Shown piece by piece: positions 54,452 to 64,000 of a stretch of 64,000 nt of DNA. Under the pieces are notes generated by a model. That model searched no databases and had not been told where the DNA came from. It worked only from the letters and a program-made list of their open reading frames with translations. Each line of letters begins with the position of its first letter. The first letter of the stretch is position 1. Where the stretch lies: NCBI GenBank assembly GCA_020002185.1, contig CM034543.1, forward strand, positions 418,180 to 482,179, in the 5' to 3' direction. The DNA comes from Paraescarpia echinospica (Eukaryota > Annelida > Polychaeta > Sabellida > Siboglinidae). Position numbers and translations under genes: made by a program.

Positions 54452-55723
54452 TTGTTCGAAAACCAATATGGATTTAGAACGGAACATAGCACTGAATTTG
54501 CTGTTCTTGAATTAACTGATAGGATAATAACACACATGGATAGAAATGAAATCCCTATAAATATGTACCTAGACCTTTCAAAAGCTTTTGATACCCTCGA
54601 TCATCAGATATTACTAAACAAATTAGAATATTATGGCGTAAAAGGAGTAGCACTAAGTTTAATTAGAAATTACTTAACAGATAGAAAACAGTATGTTGAA
54701 ATAGAGGATATAAAATCAGAAATGCATAATATTTCAACTGGCGTACCTCAAGGTTCAATTTTTGGCCCTCTATTGTTTATTGTATACATTAATGATTTTG
54801 CCAAGGCCAGCCAAAAGTTTAACTTTATAATGTATGCTGATGATACCACCCTGTCAGGTACTCTTGACTCATTTTCAACATATGAACAAAATGGAAACGT
54901 AGACGTTGCTATAAATAGAGAACTGGGAAAAATTAGTGATTGGCTAAAACTTAACAAATTATATCTAAACTTAAGCAAAACTAAGTACATGCTTTTCACA
55001 ACAGCCAGAAGAAAAAATGTGACTTTCGCATTATTAATCATAGATAACACTGCTATTAATAGAGTGGCACAATTTAATTTTCTTGGAATAACTTTTAATG
55101 AACAATTTAACTGGAAAAATCACATTGACAAAATTTCAAATAGGGTTTCAAGGACGTTAGGTGTATTGAATAGACTAAAACAGTTATTACCTCTTAATAT
55201 AAAGATTATATTGTACAATACACTGATATTGCCACACTTAAACTACGGTGTTACTGCTTGGGGTTACAAATGTGACAGAATACAGAAACTTCAAAAGAAA
55301 CTTGTCCGAATTATTAGTGTAAGCAAGTATCATGCTCACACTGAACCACTGTTTAAAAGTCTTAAATTGTTAAAAGTAGAACACATACTGAAATCACAAG
55401 AACTAAAACTATATTATAAATACGTACATAACAAACTTCCTGTTTACCTTCAAAATTTACCGCTTCATCAAAACAATAGCATTCACAATTTCAACACACG
55501 TGGGCAATACAATATACACACAATCAGGGTACAACACGAATTTGCGAAACAAAGCCTCAGATACACCTTGCCGCATACTATTAATAATGCACCTGATTTA
55601 ATAAAAAATAAAGTTTACACTCAAAGCTCACACGGGTTTGCAATGTATGTTAAACATTATTATTTGCAGACGTATCTACCTATATGTACATTACAACATT
55701 GTTATATTTGCCATAATGAGTGA
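54452..55723 (+). CDS. LINE reverse transcriptase, intact C-terminal ORF
   Basis: The ORF has 423 uninterrupted codons covering most of the RT and its C-terminal domain. Motifs in order: ENQYGFRTEHSTEFAVLELT, IPINMYLDLSKAFDTLDHQI (first catalytic Asp), STGVPQGSIFGPLLFIVYIN, FNFIMYADDTTLSG (YADD), NKLYLNLSKTKYMLF and FLGITFNEQFNWKNHIDKIS. The last 150 residues have HLNYGVTAWGYKCDRIQKLQ and a short Cys/His end (CTLQHCYICHN). The fingers region upstream is frameshifted, so no full enzyme is made. The ATG at 54452 is only the first Met after the break. Confidence 0.88.
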   Translation: MFENQYGFRTEHSTEFAVLELTDRIITHMDRNEIPINMYLDLSKAFDTLDHQILLNKLEYYGVKGVALSLIRNYLTDRKQYVEIEDIKSEMHNISTGVPQGSIFGPLLFIVYINDFAKASQKFNFIMYADDTTLSGTLDSFSTYEQNGNVDVAINRELGKISDWLKLNKLYLNLSKTKYMLFTTARRKNVTFALLIIDNTAINRVAQFNFLGITFNEQFNWKNHIDKISNRVSRTLGVLNRLKQLLPLNIKIILYNTLILPHLNYGVTAWGYKCDRIQKLQKKLVRIISVSKYHAHTEPLFKSLKLLKVEHILKSQELKLYYKYVHNKLPVYLQNLPLHQNNSIHNFNTRGQYNIHTIRVQHEFAKQSLRYTLPHTINNAPDLIKNKVYTQSSHGFAMYVKHYYLQTYLPICTLQHCYICHNE

Positions 55724-56025
55724 ATAACAAACAGGAATACATATTTTATGTGTACCTCTTTGGATGTATAACCAGTCGTCCATTATTATGTATGGTGTCA
55801 TGTTATAGGCCTTGCTTTGACTTAATCTGTTGACTGATTATTGCTACTTTTTATACACCAGGACTTGTCATTATTATGACTGGGTGGCTCCCATGAGAGC
55901 GGCTTTTTTGCCTTAGTGGGAATCTCCCTGACCCTCACGTAATAATTTATATACAATTCTGTGATCATTATGCTTTTACATATTCACTTATTGAGCTATA
56001 TGTATGTGGGTCAAAATAAAAACTA
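55724..56025 (+). other. LINE 3' untranslated region
   Basis: Runs from the RT stop to the CTGT tail, with AATAAA just before the tail (TCAAAATAAAAACTACTGTC). Confidence 0.55.
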
Positions 56026-56026
56026 C

Positions 56027-56071
<45 letters not shown>

Positions 56072-56072
56072 T
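56026..56072. repeat. CTGT microsatellite (LINE tail)
   Basis: About 11 perfect CTGT units directly after the LINE 3' end. Confidence 0.95.
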
Positions 56073-56756
56073 TGCAATATAGATTAAACATGAGGGTTTA
56101 TCCTCTATTAGTTTGTGTCCATGAGGTTTTGGTGCGCTGACAGGCTTCCTCTTTTTCCATCGATAATTGGAATTAGGTTTATATTGGTTAGGCGAATTAG
56201 ACTAGACGAATAAGATTATACTACCAGTTGTTGCTCCGGCAGAAAATAGTTCCGGGCTTCAGGAATTATCGTTTGTTACCAATGTTTTAGGAGCTCCACA
56301 TTTTTAATGCATAAATTCTGGATACTTCCTTACATTTGCGAAAAAGTACACACATTTGTACTTCGTTACAAGTACTCCTTAAAACTGTACTTCGTTACTC
56401 ACGAAAAGTAAACTTTTCTACTCAAGTAAAGTAATGAAGTACTTGTTCTTCGATACATACCGGCTCTGCCACACATACAGCTTAGTGATGTTTCTCCATA
56501 AAACAAATATGTTTAATTGTAGCACATAATCCAATCCTTACAACCACTAGAAGTGTTTTACACATCACACACAATCTTTATTCCATCACCAGATCTATTT
56601 ATTAAAGACTCATTTTAAGACAACAAGCCCCTTTTAAATAAATAATAATTCTTTTTGTCTTTCAGCAAAGTCTCTACCTGAAATGTGGTGTATGTACATG
56701 CCTGTATGTATTGTGCTAATTGTTTACATATGTGCATCAAATCATATATAATTCAT
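56073..56756. other. No feature seen
   Basis: Contains short GTACTTCGTTAC-type imperfect repeats at 56347-56440. No domain. Confidence 0.45.
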
Positions 56757-56950
56757 GTGGGGCGCGGTGGTCAAGCGGTCAGATTGCCAGACTGTCGATT
56801 GGCGGAAATGGGGTTCGAATCCTGGTGCCGACCGATCAATGGTTCGGTACCGGCTTCAGCCACTGTTTCGAAACTTGGGCAATTTGTTCACTCTACGTTG
56901 CTTCTGTCTTTCAGAAGAGACACAACTGTTTTATGAGACACCAATAATAT
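56757..56950 (+). mobile_element. tRNA-derived SINE (Ser/Leu-tRNA-like head)
   Basis: The head has A box TGGTCAAGCGGTCAGA at 56768 and B box GGTTCGAATCC at 56812-56822. Their 44-bp spacing with an extra GATTGGCGGAAATG arm recalls class II tRNAs such as Ser or Leu. The following ACTTGGGCAATTTGTTCACT then CTACGTTGCTTCTG matches the same segment of the SINE at 16608, so both share a central domain. The tail stops where a fold-back element starts (56952). Confidence 0.72.
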
Positions 56951-56951
56951 A

Positions 56952-57071
56952 TCCAGTTTTCAAGCAACTGGTAATTTTGTTCCAGATGCATGGTTACCAG
57001 TTTATATTGTATAAGACATTGGTGACCAGGCATGCAACCGGAACAAAACCATCACGTGCTTGAAAACTGGA
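56952..57071. mobile_element. Small fold-back element
   Basis: TCCAGTTTTCAAGCA at the left and TGCTTGAAAACTGGA at the right are perfect 15-bp inverted ends. The complementarity continues inward to TTTTGTTCC/GGAACAAAA, so the 120 bp can form one hairpin. No coding capacity. Confidence 0.75.
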
Positions 57072-57982
57072 GATAACCGTGTACTCTCATAAAACGGTTG
57101 GTAAAAATAATTGTCTTCTAACTTGGTTAAGCCTTCTATGTAACTGGTGTGTATACTGACACACAAAGACTGAAAATAATTTGCACTTCAAACTAATTAA
57201 CAGTTCAAGGATAACGAATCATATCAGTTCACAAGAAACAGATCCAAGTAGAATGTTCAAATTGTTTGTTCATTTAAATGTCTTCACCTTCTTAACAAAG
57301 TCAATATCTTTCATCTTAATCTCCGTCAAATATTTGTCTACCATTGTCAACAATTAAACTTTCTTCATGTTGGTTCTCGGGAACCGTTGTTCACATATTT
57401 CATGCAAACCTTTCTTCAGTAGGCTAACAGAGAGTTTATAGATGGCGCGAGTCTTAAATGTGTTCATAACATTTTTCTACCTCTTCTTGACGACCATTTT
57501 TGGGTTTGTTTCTTTACATATGCATAAATGTCAGTTCCTGAAACACCCAGCAAATTGCTTATTAATGTTGTGCAATTTGCATGGGGTCCTCTAGTGATGT
57601 GGCATTTGACTCAGGCACTTGTTGAATTTTCTTAGATGGCAGAAAGAACCTGGGGTGCTCAGCCAGTCAGAATGGTCACAGCCAGAATCCTTGAACTGAT
57701 TCGCAGGATGAGCTCAATTGGAAACAATCGAACCGCGCGTGTGTCGCGATCGGGATGCGTTTCGAGATCGGGGCGCTCGCAAAATAATATGCTCAATCGT
57801 GTAACCGTCTGTAGGCACGAGTAGGGTTACGTGCAAAATATAGCAGGGCGTCGTACACAAAGGCTGGGCGTTTTTTGGTCTTTTTTGGATACCAGGGCGT
57901 CACTGAAAAAGGGCAGGGCGTAACTCCCTGCAAATTCGACCTAGGCAGAACACTGACTATTTAAAGCCTTCTGTAAGAGGAA
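57072..57982. other. No gene seen
   Basis: A 62-codon Arg/Ser-rich frame at 57636-57824 has no domain. GCAGGGCGT repeats four or five times loosely at 57842-57920. Confidence 0.4.
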
Positions 57983-58048
57983 GTTCCGGTCTGAGAGTAA
58001 GTTCCGGTCTGATAGTAAGTTCCGGTCTGAGAGTACGTTCCGGTTCCG
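57983..58048. repeat. 18-bp minisatellite, 3.6 copies
   Basis: GTTCCGGTCTGAGAGTAA repeats at 57983, 58001, 58019 and 58037 with one or two changes. Confidence 0.95.
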
Positions 58049-60293
58049 TTTTGCCTATTACGTATACATGTGTACATGTCACAGTTAGCGCCTACTTTCG
58101 GCCAACTTAAACGTGGCTGCCGGGCTGGCCCTTCCATATCCGTCCATGTTGTATTTGTGCGCTGACCAGCCAGTCCATGCCATGTTTACGACATCATTGA
58201 AATTGCCGCGAAGTCAGTTATAAAATCTACGGAGATTGGTTTTGAAAATCGACCACCCTCATCACCTGGCCAGCTACCCGACACACGCCAGAAACCAATT
58301 AAGACTTCGACTTGCTAGGGTAATTGTTACCTAACCGCTAGCAGTGGTTGCTTGAAAAGCATGCAGGCAACACTTGCGTAGACCAAATAATCAGGGCGTG
58401 GAGATACAATAAGCACTCTTTGATTGCGACGAGACACGATCGGACGGCTTAATGAACTGATTGGGTGATGTTACACAGGCACCAATTTAATGTATTGCTA
58501 TACGTATTAGTGCCTGGGCAGAACCCGCTCTTTCCATTCCCACACTATTTCCTAGACCTACTTGTAACCGCATCAAAGGCACCGGCGACCACTAACAAGA
58601 CAACGGTGACTATCACAATAACTAACTAGTATTACCCCAGCGGTGTTGGATCTGGCCAGATCTGCTGCCTGAATTTGGATCGTATAGTTTTCAATCAACC
58701 AGTTGTGTTGGTCTTAATTCACTGCTGATGTTACACGAAATCGTTGCCGTGAGAGAAACGAAACTTATGATCAGTTGAAGTGTAAACATGTGGTGTACCT
58801 ATGTTATCGCCCTATATACAACTTCGTGCATCACCGATGCCATTTGTCAGTTTTCCACTATTCAAATTATGTAGTATGTTGTGTGATAATTTAACATGAT
58901 TTACAAGTGCGGAAACTAGATTATGTTCGACGATGTCGCATCATTTTTCAAAAGGATTGCGATGTGCGGCGACTGTGCTACATTTAGTTACGTCTGCGGT
59001 ATTTTTAGCGCGTTGCCTTGGCGAGTCCCGCTCGTCGCGCGTTGTTTGGTCGCACGCTGAGTGATCTAAAACATGGAGCTACGGTTGCTAATTAAATTAA
59101 TTAATGTTTTGACCGATTAATAGTTTAATAATTAAAACATTCACAGCAACACGAATACACAATGTTTAATTAATAATTGTACCTTAGTATGGTTCAAAAC
59201 ATGACCATTGCATGGCGACTTAATTAGTCATAAAAAAATATGTTTCAATCTAATATTTTGTTTTAGAAATTTTACAAAATTGAACTGTAGTATTTATAAT
59301 ATTATCATACGGTACTTCTACAACAACCAAAATTCCAAATATTACCTTCCATAGTCCATTATACGTACCTTGTATACAATTTGTATACATATATAAATTT
59401 TTATTGTATATACAAATTGGGATTCCACATTATATATATTTGCTAATTTGTTATAGTTTGTTAGTAACTTTGCAAATTGCGGCAATTAAATGTGTTGTAA
59501 TGAAACAACTTATATGTGCTATATTGTAAGTCGCATTAAAATGTGAATCACATGCTTTGAACAAAAATATACTTACAAATTAGGAATTCTCATTGAATGT
59601 TCACTACATTTGATCGCGTGCTCGACAATGCTTCGTAGCATGTCCAACATTACTGGTTTGCCGTCTTAAAATACCAATATTATATGTTGATCAATTAAAT
59701 ATTAAATTAAATTAAAGATGTTATAACAAGATAGTTTTGTTGACGTTCCTAGTGGGATGACTGCAGCTTGTCAGTTGTGTCACTTGTGTCGTGAGTTGTG
59801 ACTGAATGAGTGTGTTATGGTTCAAAGTTGGTTAACTTTACAGTGTTGTTACGTAAGTTACACAGCTGATCAAATTCTTACTTTACTGCTCCTAAATACA
59901 TAAATATAGTTGATGTACTTACCTTAATCATTGATATTTCGTCATAAAAAAGCGGACAGTTGCAATAACTTGCAGACATTTCTGCCGCCGCTGGACGTCA
60001 TTGCTCGGCGCTGGTTGAACATGTGGATACATACTCATTGTTCATTGGTTGAAACATGTTCTGTTGCTTAACCCACCTAGTCCCGCTTAACCGCCTCTCG
60101 CCCGGCTGCGTGACAGCCAGGAAGAGAGTCTGGCTCAGAATCGCGTTTTGACTGCTTACTGCCAGTTAGCACGTCTATACCCCAAGAATTGTATATACTC
60201 TTCATTTTTTCGATAACGAAATAAAATTACGAAATACTGCCCGTAATAGTATTGTACAAAATAAAATGAATGTTAAACGAAATGAACACAAAT
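58049..60293. other. No gene seen
   Basis: This 2.2-kb stretch is partly GC-average (58050-59050) and then AT-rich. No domain, RNA or clear repeat was recognised. Confidence 0.45.
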
Positions 60294-60295
60294 AA

Positions 60296-60378
60296 AAGTT
60301 TCGAGTACTCTACGGGATTCGAACCGAGGACCCTAAAAACAATTGCTCGCGTCGCTACCGACATAGCCACCAAGATCA
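60296..60378 (-). tRNA. tRNA-like sequence (pseudogene or SINE head)
   Basis: On the minus strand, A box TGGCTATGTCGGTAGCG (about 60353-60369) and B box GGTTCGAATCC (60315-60325) have tRNA-like spacing. The acceptor ends do not pair convincingly, and AT-rich sequence follows on the 3' side, so it is more likely a tRNA pseudogene or SINE head than a working tRNA. I could not assign an anticodon. Confidence 0.45.
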
Positions 60379-60509
60379 GCTGGTTTTTGTTGTACTTTGG
60401 CGACTACATATATCAGTTAGCAGTCCGACCGTGCGACATCAATTGCACTTTGTTTAGTTAAATTTGTGTTTGTTAGGTATTTATATCATGCTTATTCACA
60501 CTTAGTCTT

Positions 60510-61454
60510 TTGTTTCTGCTCGAGCATAAGAGGTCAGCCCACTGTTGGTTTTCCCATAGGCGACCATGTTAACGTTTTGTCTGATTATAAGAAAACGTGA
60601 CCTATAAAATGTCTTAAACTTCTCACCTGCTGTTATCATCATCTCATTGACATGCTGATAGATTTTAACAAAAATTGCATACTTCCAGCTCTCGTAAAAT
60701 GCCTGTATGTGTGACACCCGTTAATATTTACAAATGCCGGCAAGAATTACTCCGCAAACAGGTCACGCAGGCAAATTGCTGCCAAATATCCTTCCGCTTA
60801 TTCAAATCATCTAGAAATCCACCATTTTATAGTCAACACCTTCTACAATCACACATGAAAATCTCCCTACTCAAATGCACTTATGTCTCAGCATGTGAAT
60901 TTTGTAAAAAAAATCATTTCTCAAACATACACTACATTTTTCTTCGTGTGCAACGGACAGGAAGTCTAACTAGAACATGACCCCATAAGCAAAGAACGGG
61001 CTCAGCACACTGTCAGTTTTCCCATTGGCGACCATGTTAATGTTTTGTGTGGTTATAAGAAAACGTGACCTATAAAGTTTCTTAAACTTCCCACCTGCTG
61101 TTAGTATCATCTCATTGACATGCTGGTCGATTTTAGTCAAAATCTAATATCTCTAGCTCTTGCAAAATGCCTGTATGTATGACACCCGTCAATATTTACA
61201 AATGCATGCAGGCAGTAATCCGGCTAAAGTGTCAACTAGCCAAATTGCTGCCAGATACCCTTCCGCTTAGTAAAATCAGCTAAAAAGACACCATTTTACT
61301 GTCAACCGCTGCTACAATCACATCTATAAATCTGACTACTCAAATGCACTTATGTCAGAGCAAGTGAACATTGTAAAAAATCATTTCTCAAAAATATAAT
61401 GCACTTTTTTTCGTCTGTAATCAAGCAGGAAGTTCAACAGTGTGCTGACCCCAA
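60510..61454. repeat. 468-bp tandem duplication
   Basis: Two copies about 468 bp apart share GGCGACCATGTTAA (60560 and 61028), AAGAAAACGTGACCTATAAA, CATCTCATTGACATGCTG and CAAATTGCTGCCA in the same order, at roughly 80% identity. The right end of copy two (TCGTCTGTAATCAAGCAGGA, then GTGTGCTGACCCCAAA, to about 61454) recurs at 62369-62424. It may be a dispersed repeat family. No coding domain. Confidence 0.82.
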
Positions 61455-62368
61455 ATAGGCATGGTGATTTTGGAGAAAAATGTTGAAAACAACACACTTT
61501 ATAGGCACCAATGTTACAAGCACTCTGCAATTTTAATTTTTTTAATCCCTCCAGGTGTTTGTGTTTTATGTACATTTCAAAGATGCCACCAAACCAGCTG
61601 CCAGAAAAATCAGCACTTCGCTGTTGGACAATTTGTAATCCAGCACAACGTTCTCAGGTGGCACTATGAACTCCTGATACAGTTTTCCAGAAAGTCCAAT
61701 AAGTGTTTTATAAGAAAATTCAATACAGGCAGTTGTTACGTTACATTCAAATGTATATTGATTTTTTTACCTTGTGCCCTATTTACAAAGGTAAACATCA
61801 ACAAAAAGTCACCTTAGAGTGTGAAATCCTCAAAGGCCAGACGTCTCAAGCAGTTCAATTACATAATATTACACAGCTTAATTAGCAGACATTCAGAAAA
61901 CAATGCCACTTGCTTAATTGGCCAAAAGGTCCAGTCAGTAGACAGATCTGATAACAGGCTCCGGCTATGGCCTACTCCAGCTAATCACTGTCCTCAGACT
62001 TCATTAGGGTCAATGACAACATATTCACTTGTGTTTAATTTGCTGAAGTAAACAAAAAACGATTGATGAATCACCCTGCTGCAATGTTATTGGTTCATTT
62101 TCATTCAGATTTTCAAATTGAGGCTTAACTACTGGCATACGCACCCCACCCCCCTTATAAGACATGTGTTCCGTCACTGTGATTTTGACTTGCAGACTGA
62201 TGAGAAGTCTGTAATATCCAAAAACGGTTTGTCCCATTCAACTGTAGTTTTGCCATACACGTATTTTCAGTAATTGTTTCAAGATATTTGAAGTAAAACG
62301 CATCCTCCGACATTGTGCAATGACTATAGCGTGCTTTCGTTGCCAGGCTCTCTACTTGGGCTCTTATA
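61455..62368. other. Unassigned sequence between two repeat ends
   Basis: Lies between two nearly identical 55-bp ends (61399-61454 and 62369-62424). A plus-strand frame of 118 codons (61461-61817) and minus-strand frames of 79 and 70 codons (62394-62155 and 62237-62025) have no recognised domain; it could be a remnant of an unknown element. Confidence 0.4.
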
Positions 62369-62424
62369 ATGCACTTTTTTTCGTCTGTAATCAAGCCGGA
62401 AGTTCAACAGTGTGCTGACCCCAA
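62369..62424. repeat. Third copy of the 468-bp repeat's right end
   Basis: About 55 bp (TCGTCTGTAATCAAGCCGGA, then AGTTCAACAGTGTGCTGACC) match 61399-61454 with one base difference. Confidence 0.9.
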
Positions 62425-64000
62425 ACGTCAATACGGGATCGTTGACAGCAACGAGAGCTGCCACCTAGTGAATATGCATGTGATTAAAAGGCACTACACT
62501 ACGAAAAAATTTAATGTAGGTTTATTTTTTGTGTGACATATTTCAAAATAAGTTTAATGTTGAATAGTTGTTGTAGTATAATATTATCTGATAAAAGTGT
62601 ACCCTTATTTAATTTGTTATTTCATAGTCGTCTCTACCCGAATCTGGGGTAAAGCCCCCAACCGGTAAAATTGGCAGACCCTTAATATTCCAGGCCATAG
62701 TGAGGAGCGAAAATGTGCTGCCATCTCACGGCGCCTGGGTAATCGAGTCAAAATGCACTCCGTCTAGTCTAGTTGAATGTCACGTTTTGGCCCTAGGATA
62801 TTTCATTGTGGCATAAGTATCAATTGTGTCGACTTCGGTACTTTACAATTGTATATAACGATTTTTGTTGTACATTATTTATATATATTGTTTTCAAGCA
62901 CATACAAAGAAACATAGTCCTTGAAGTCGTTTCGGTGAAATTCGGTACGTGTCGGTTTCGTACGGTGCTCCGTCAAAAGAATTATTTGGTAACGGCAATT
63001 TCATTGGGTGTGAGAATGGTTGGCTATCCAATAGAAAGAGTTGTACGTTGTACCCTTCGAAAACATTTACGCATGGGCTTTAATATATTTCCGGTTGCGA
63101 AGGGTGGGCGGCTAGGTTAGCAAAGAAAATAAATTAAACTACGACTCAATCGCGATGTTCACGCATTTATAAAGGTATTGCATTATGATATCTTGGAACA
63201 GCTTATTTAAGAAATACATCAGTTCAGCCGCAGGTCCATCAACATGGAAGGTTTTGATGGAAACTTGACCGGCGTTTACACTCCCCTGACCCCAGTTATA
63301 ATATATATGGGTTTCAGTTCCAAATTTGCGTAACAACTCAAAAACCTGAACGTAATTTGTAAATCTTCAATATTTGGGGATTATGGTAATGTTTACAACT
63401 ATCACCTGTTCATTTTGTGCATCGTTATCATAATATAAATATCGATGGAATAATACTAGATTAGAAACAAGTCTGTTGTGATAACAATTTATATTTATTT
63501 CAGACACATTTACTCTTGGATGACTTATAAAAAGGTGCTTTCATGATTTTCAGTGAGTTCTGCTCTGAGAAATACATGTCCTTATATTTTGTTTGATGTA
63601 CGTAACCTTATATTTTATACTTAGTGGATGTCAAAGCCAAGGACACATTGGGATTTAGTATACACAACAGTCTTCAATTTAACATTTAGAATCCTGACTC
63701 ACCTAATTTTTGCCATAAATTTATGTTAGATTGAACTAGGTAAGTTATGGACAACATCCTTACCTAATTTTATCTACATGTCACTGTGTTCATTCCACCA
63801 CAATACATCATTTATGTACAAAAATGCACATATTGTTATTCCATGTGAATGTAACCAATATTTGCACCCATTTTTTAATTAATACTTTTGGTGAAAGCCC
63901 TTGAGAAGCTAAGCAATAATATGGATTTGATTATCCAAACTACAGTAGTTTTCGAGCTATGACAGTTTGAAATTTAGGAATTTAGAAATTTAAATTTAGA
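62425..64000. other. No gene seen
   Basis: AT-rich. The 104-codon plus-strand frame at 62806-63120 and the 65-codon minus-strand frame at 63139-63336 have no recognised domain. Confidence 0.45.

Larger units (their letters stand above)
53230..56072 (+). mobile_element. LINE (jockey/CR1/L2 group), 5'-truncated, with CTGT tail
   Basis: The plus strand holds the end of an endonuclease domain, a broken linker, a complete reverse transcriptase ORF, a 300-bp 3' untranslated region and a (CTGT)n tail at 56026-56072. The N-terminal endonuclease part is missing, so the copy is 5'-truncated, as is usual for target-primed insertion. It is more AT-rich than the CR1 copy at 36-40 kb and belongs to a different family. 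Confidence 0.87.

Noticed and set aside
60296..60378. A functional tRNA gene
   Set aside because: A and B boxes are present, but acceptor pairing and a clear anticodon arm are not, so it is listed only as tRNA-like.

Overview
The window is animal nuclear DNA from an unnamed species. It has spliced genes with GT-AG introns, long introns, very low gene density, a large satellite, many minisatellites, tRNA-derived SINEs, at least five lineages of LINE or LINE-like retroelement, a tyrosine-recombinase retrotransposon, a PIF/Harbinger DNA element and several fold-back elements. A 1,000-base N run (22925-23924) marks an assembly gap. The mix of CR1, RTE-like, Penelope-like and Ngaro/DIRS-like elements suits a marine invertebrate (a lophotrochozoan or an invertebrate deuterostome), but the sequence alone does not fix the taxon.

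Layout. 1-16 kb: the 5' half of a casein kinase 1 gene on the minus strand, with coding exon 1 at 15630-15898 and exon 2 at 83-308. Its 15.3-kb first coding intron is almost wholly tandem repeat: a GGGA tract, a 51-bp minisatellite, about 147 copies of an 80-bp satellite with higher-order structure, and a degenerate TGACGTAAG array next to exon 1. 16-22 kb: a SINE, two decayed LINE 3' ends and a long GT tract. 22.7-33.9 kb: an unrecognised plus-strand gene with three visible exons (23925-24085, 31374-31563, 32415-33218) whose 5' part lies in or beyond the gap; its introns hold minisatellites, a decayed Penelope-like fragment, a LINE fragment and a MITE abutting the last splice acceptor. 34.5-35.8 kb: an internally deleted PIF/Harbinger element. 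36.2-40.5 kb: a nearly full-length but frameshifted CR1 LINE on the minus strand. 41-43 kb: two adjacent fold-back elements and a 190-200-bp tandem repeat.

45.1-52 kb: the most interesting block, a minus-strand tyrosine-recombinase retrotransposon (Ngaro/DIRS-like). It has gag, RT-RNase H and recombinase reading frames that are almost intact (one in-frame stop in the recombinase), and an SGNH-hydrolase ORF lies on the same strand upstream of gag. Similar AT-rich segments lie near both ends. 53.2-56.1 kb: a plus-strand LINE with an intact RT ORF and a CTGT tail. 56.7-57.1 kb: a second SINE and a fold-back element. 57-64 kb: mostly non-coding DNA with a tRNA-like sequence and a 468-bp tandem duplication.

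Only two host genes are supported: the casein kinase 1 gene and the unnamed plus-strand gene. They do not visibly act together. Nearly all other long reading frames come from mobile elements or are by-products of tandem repeats.
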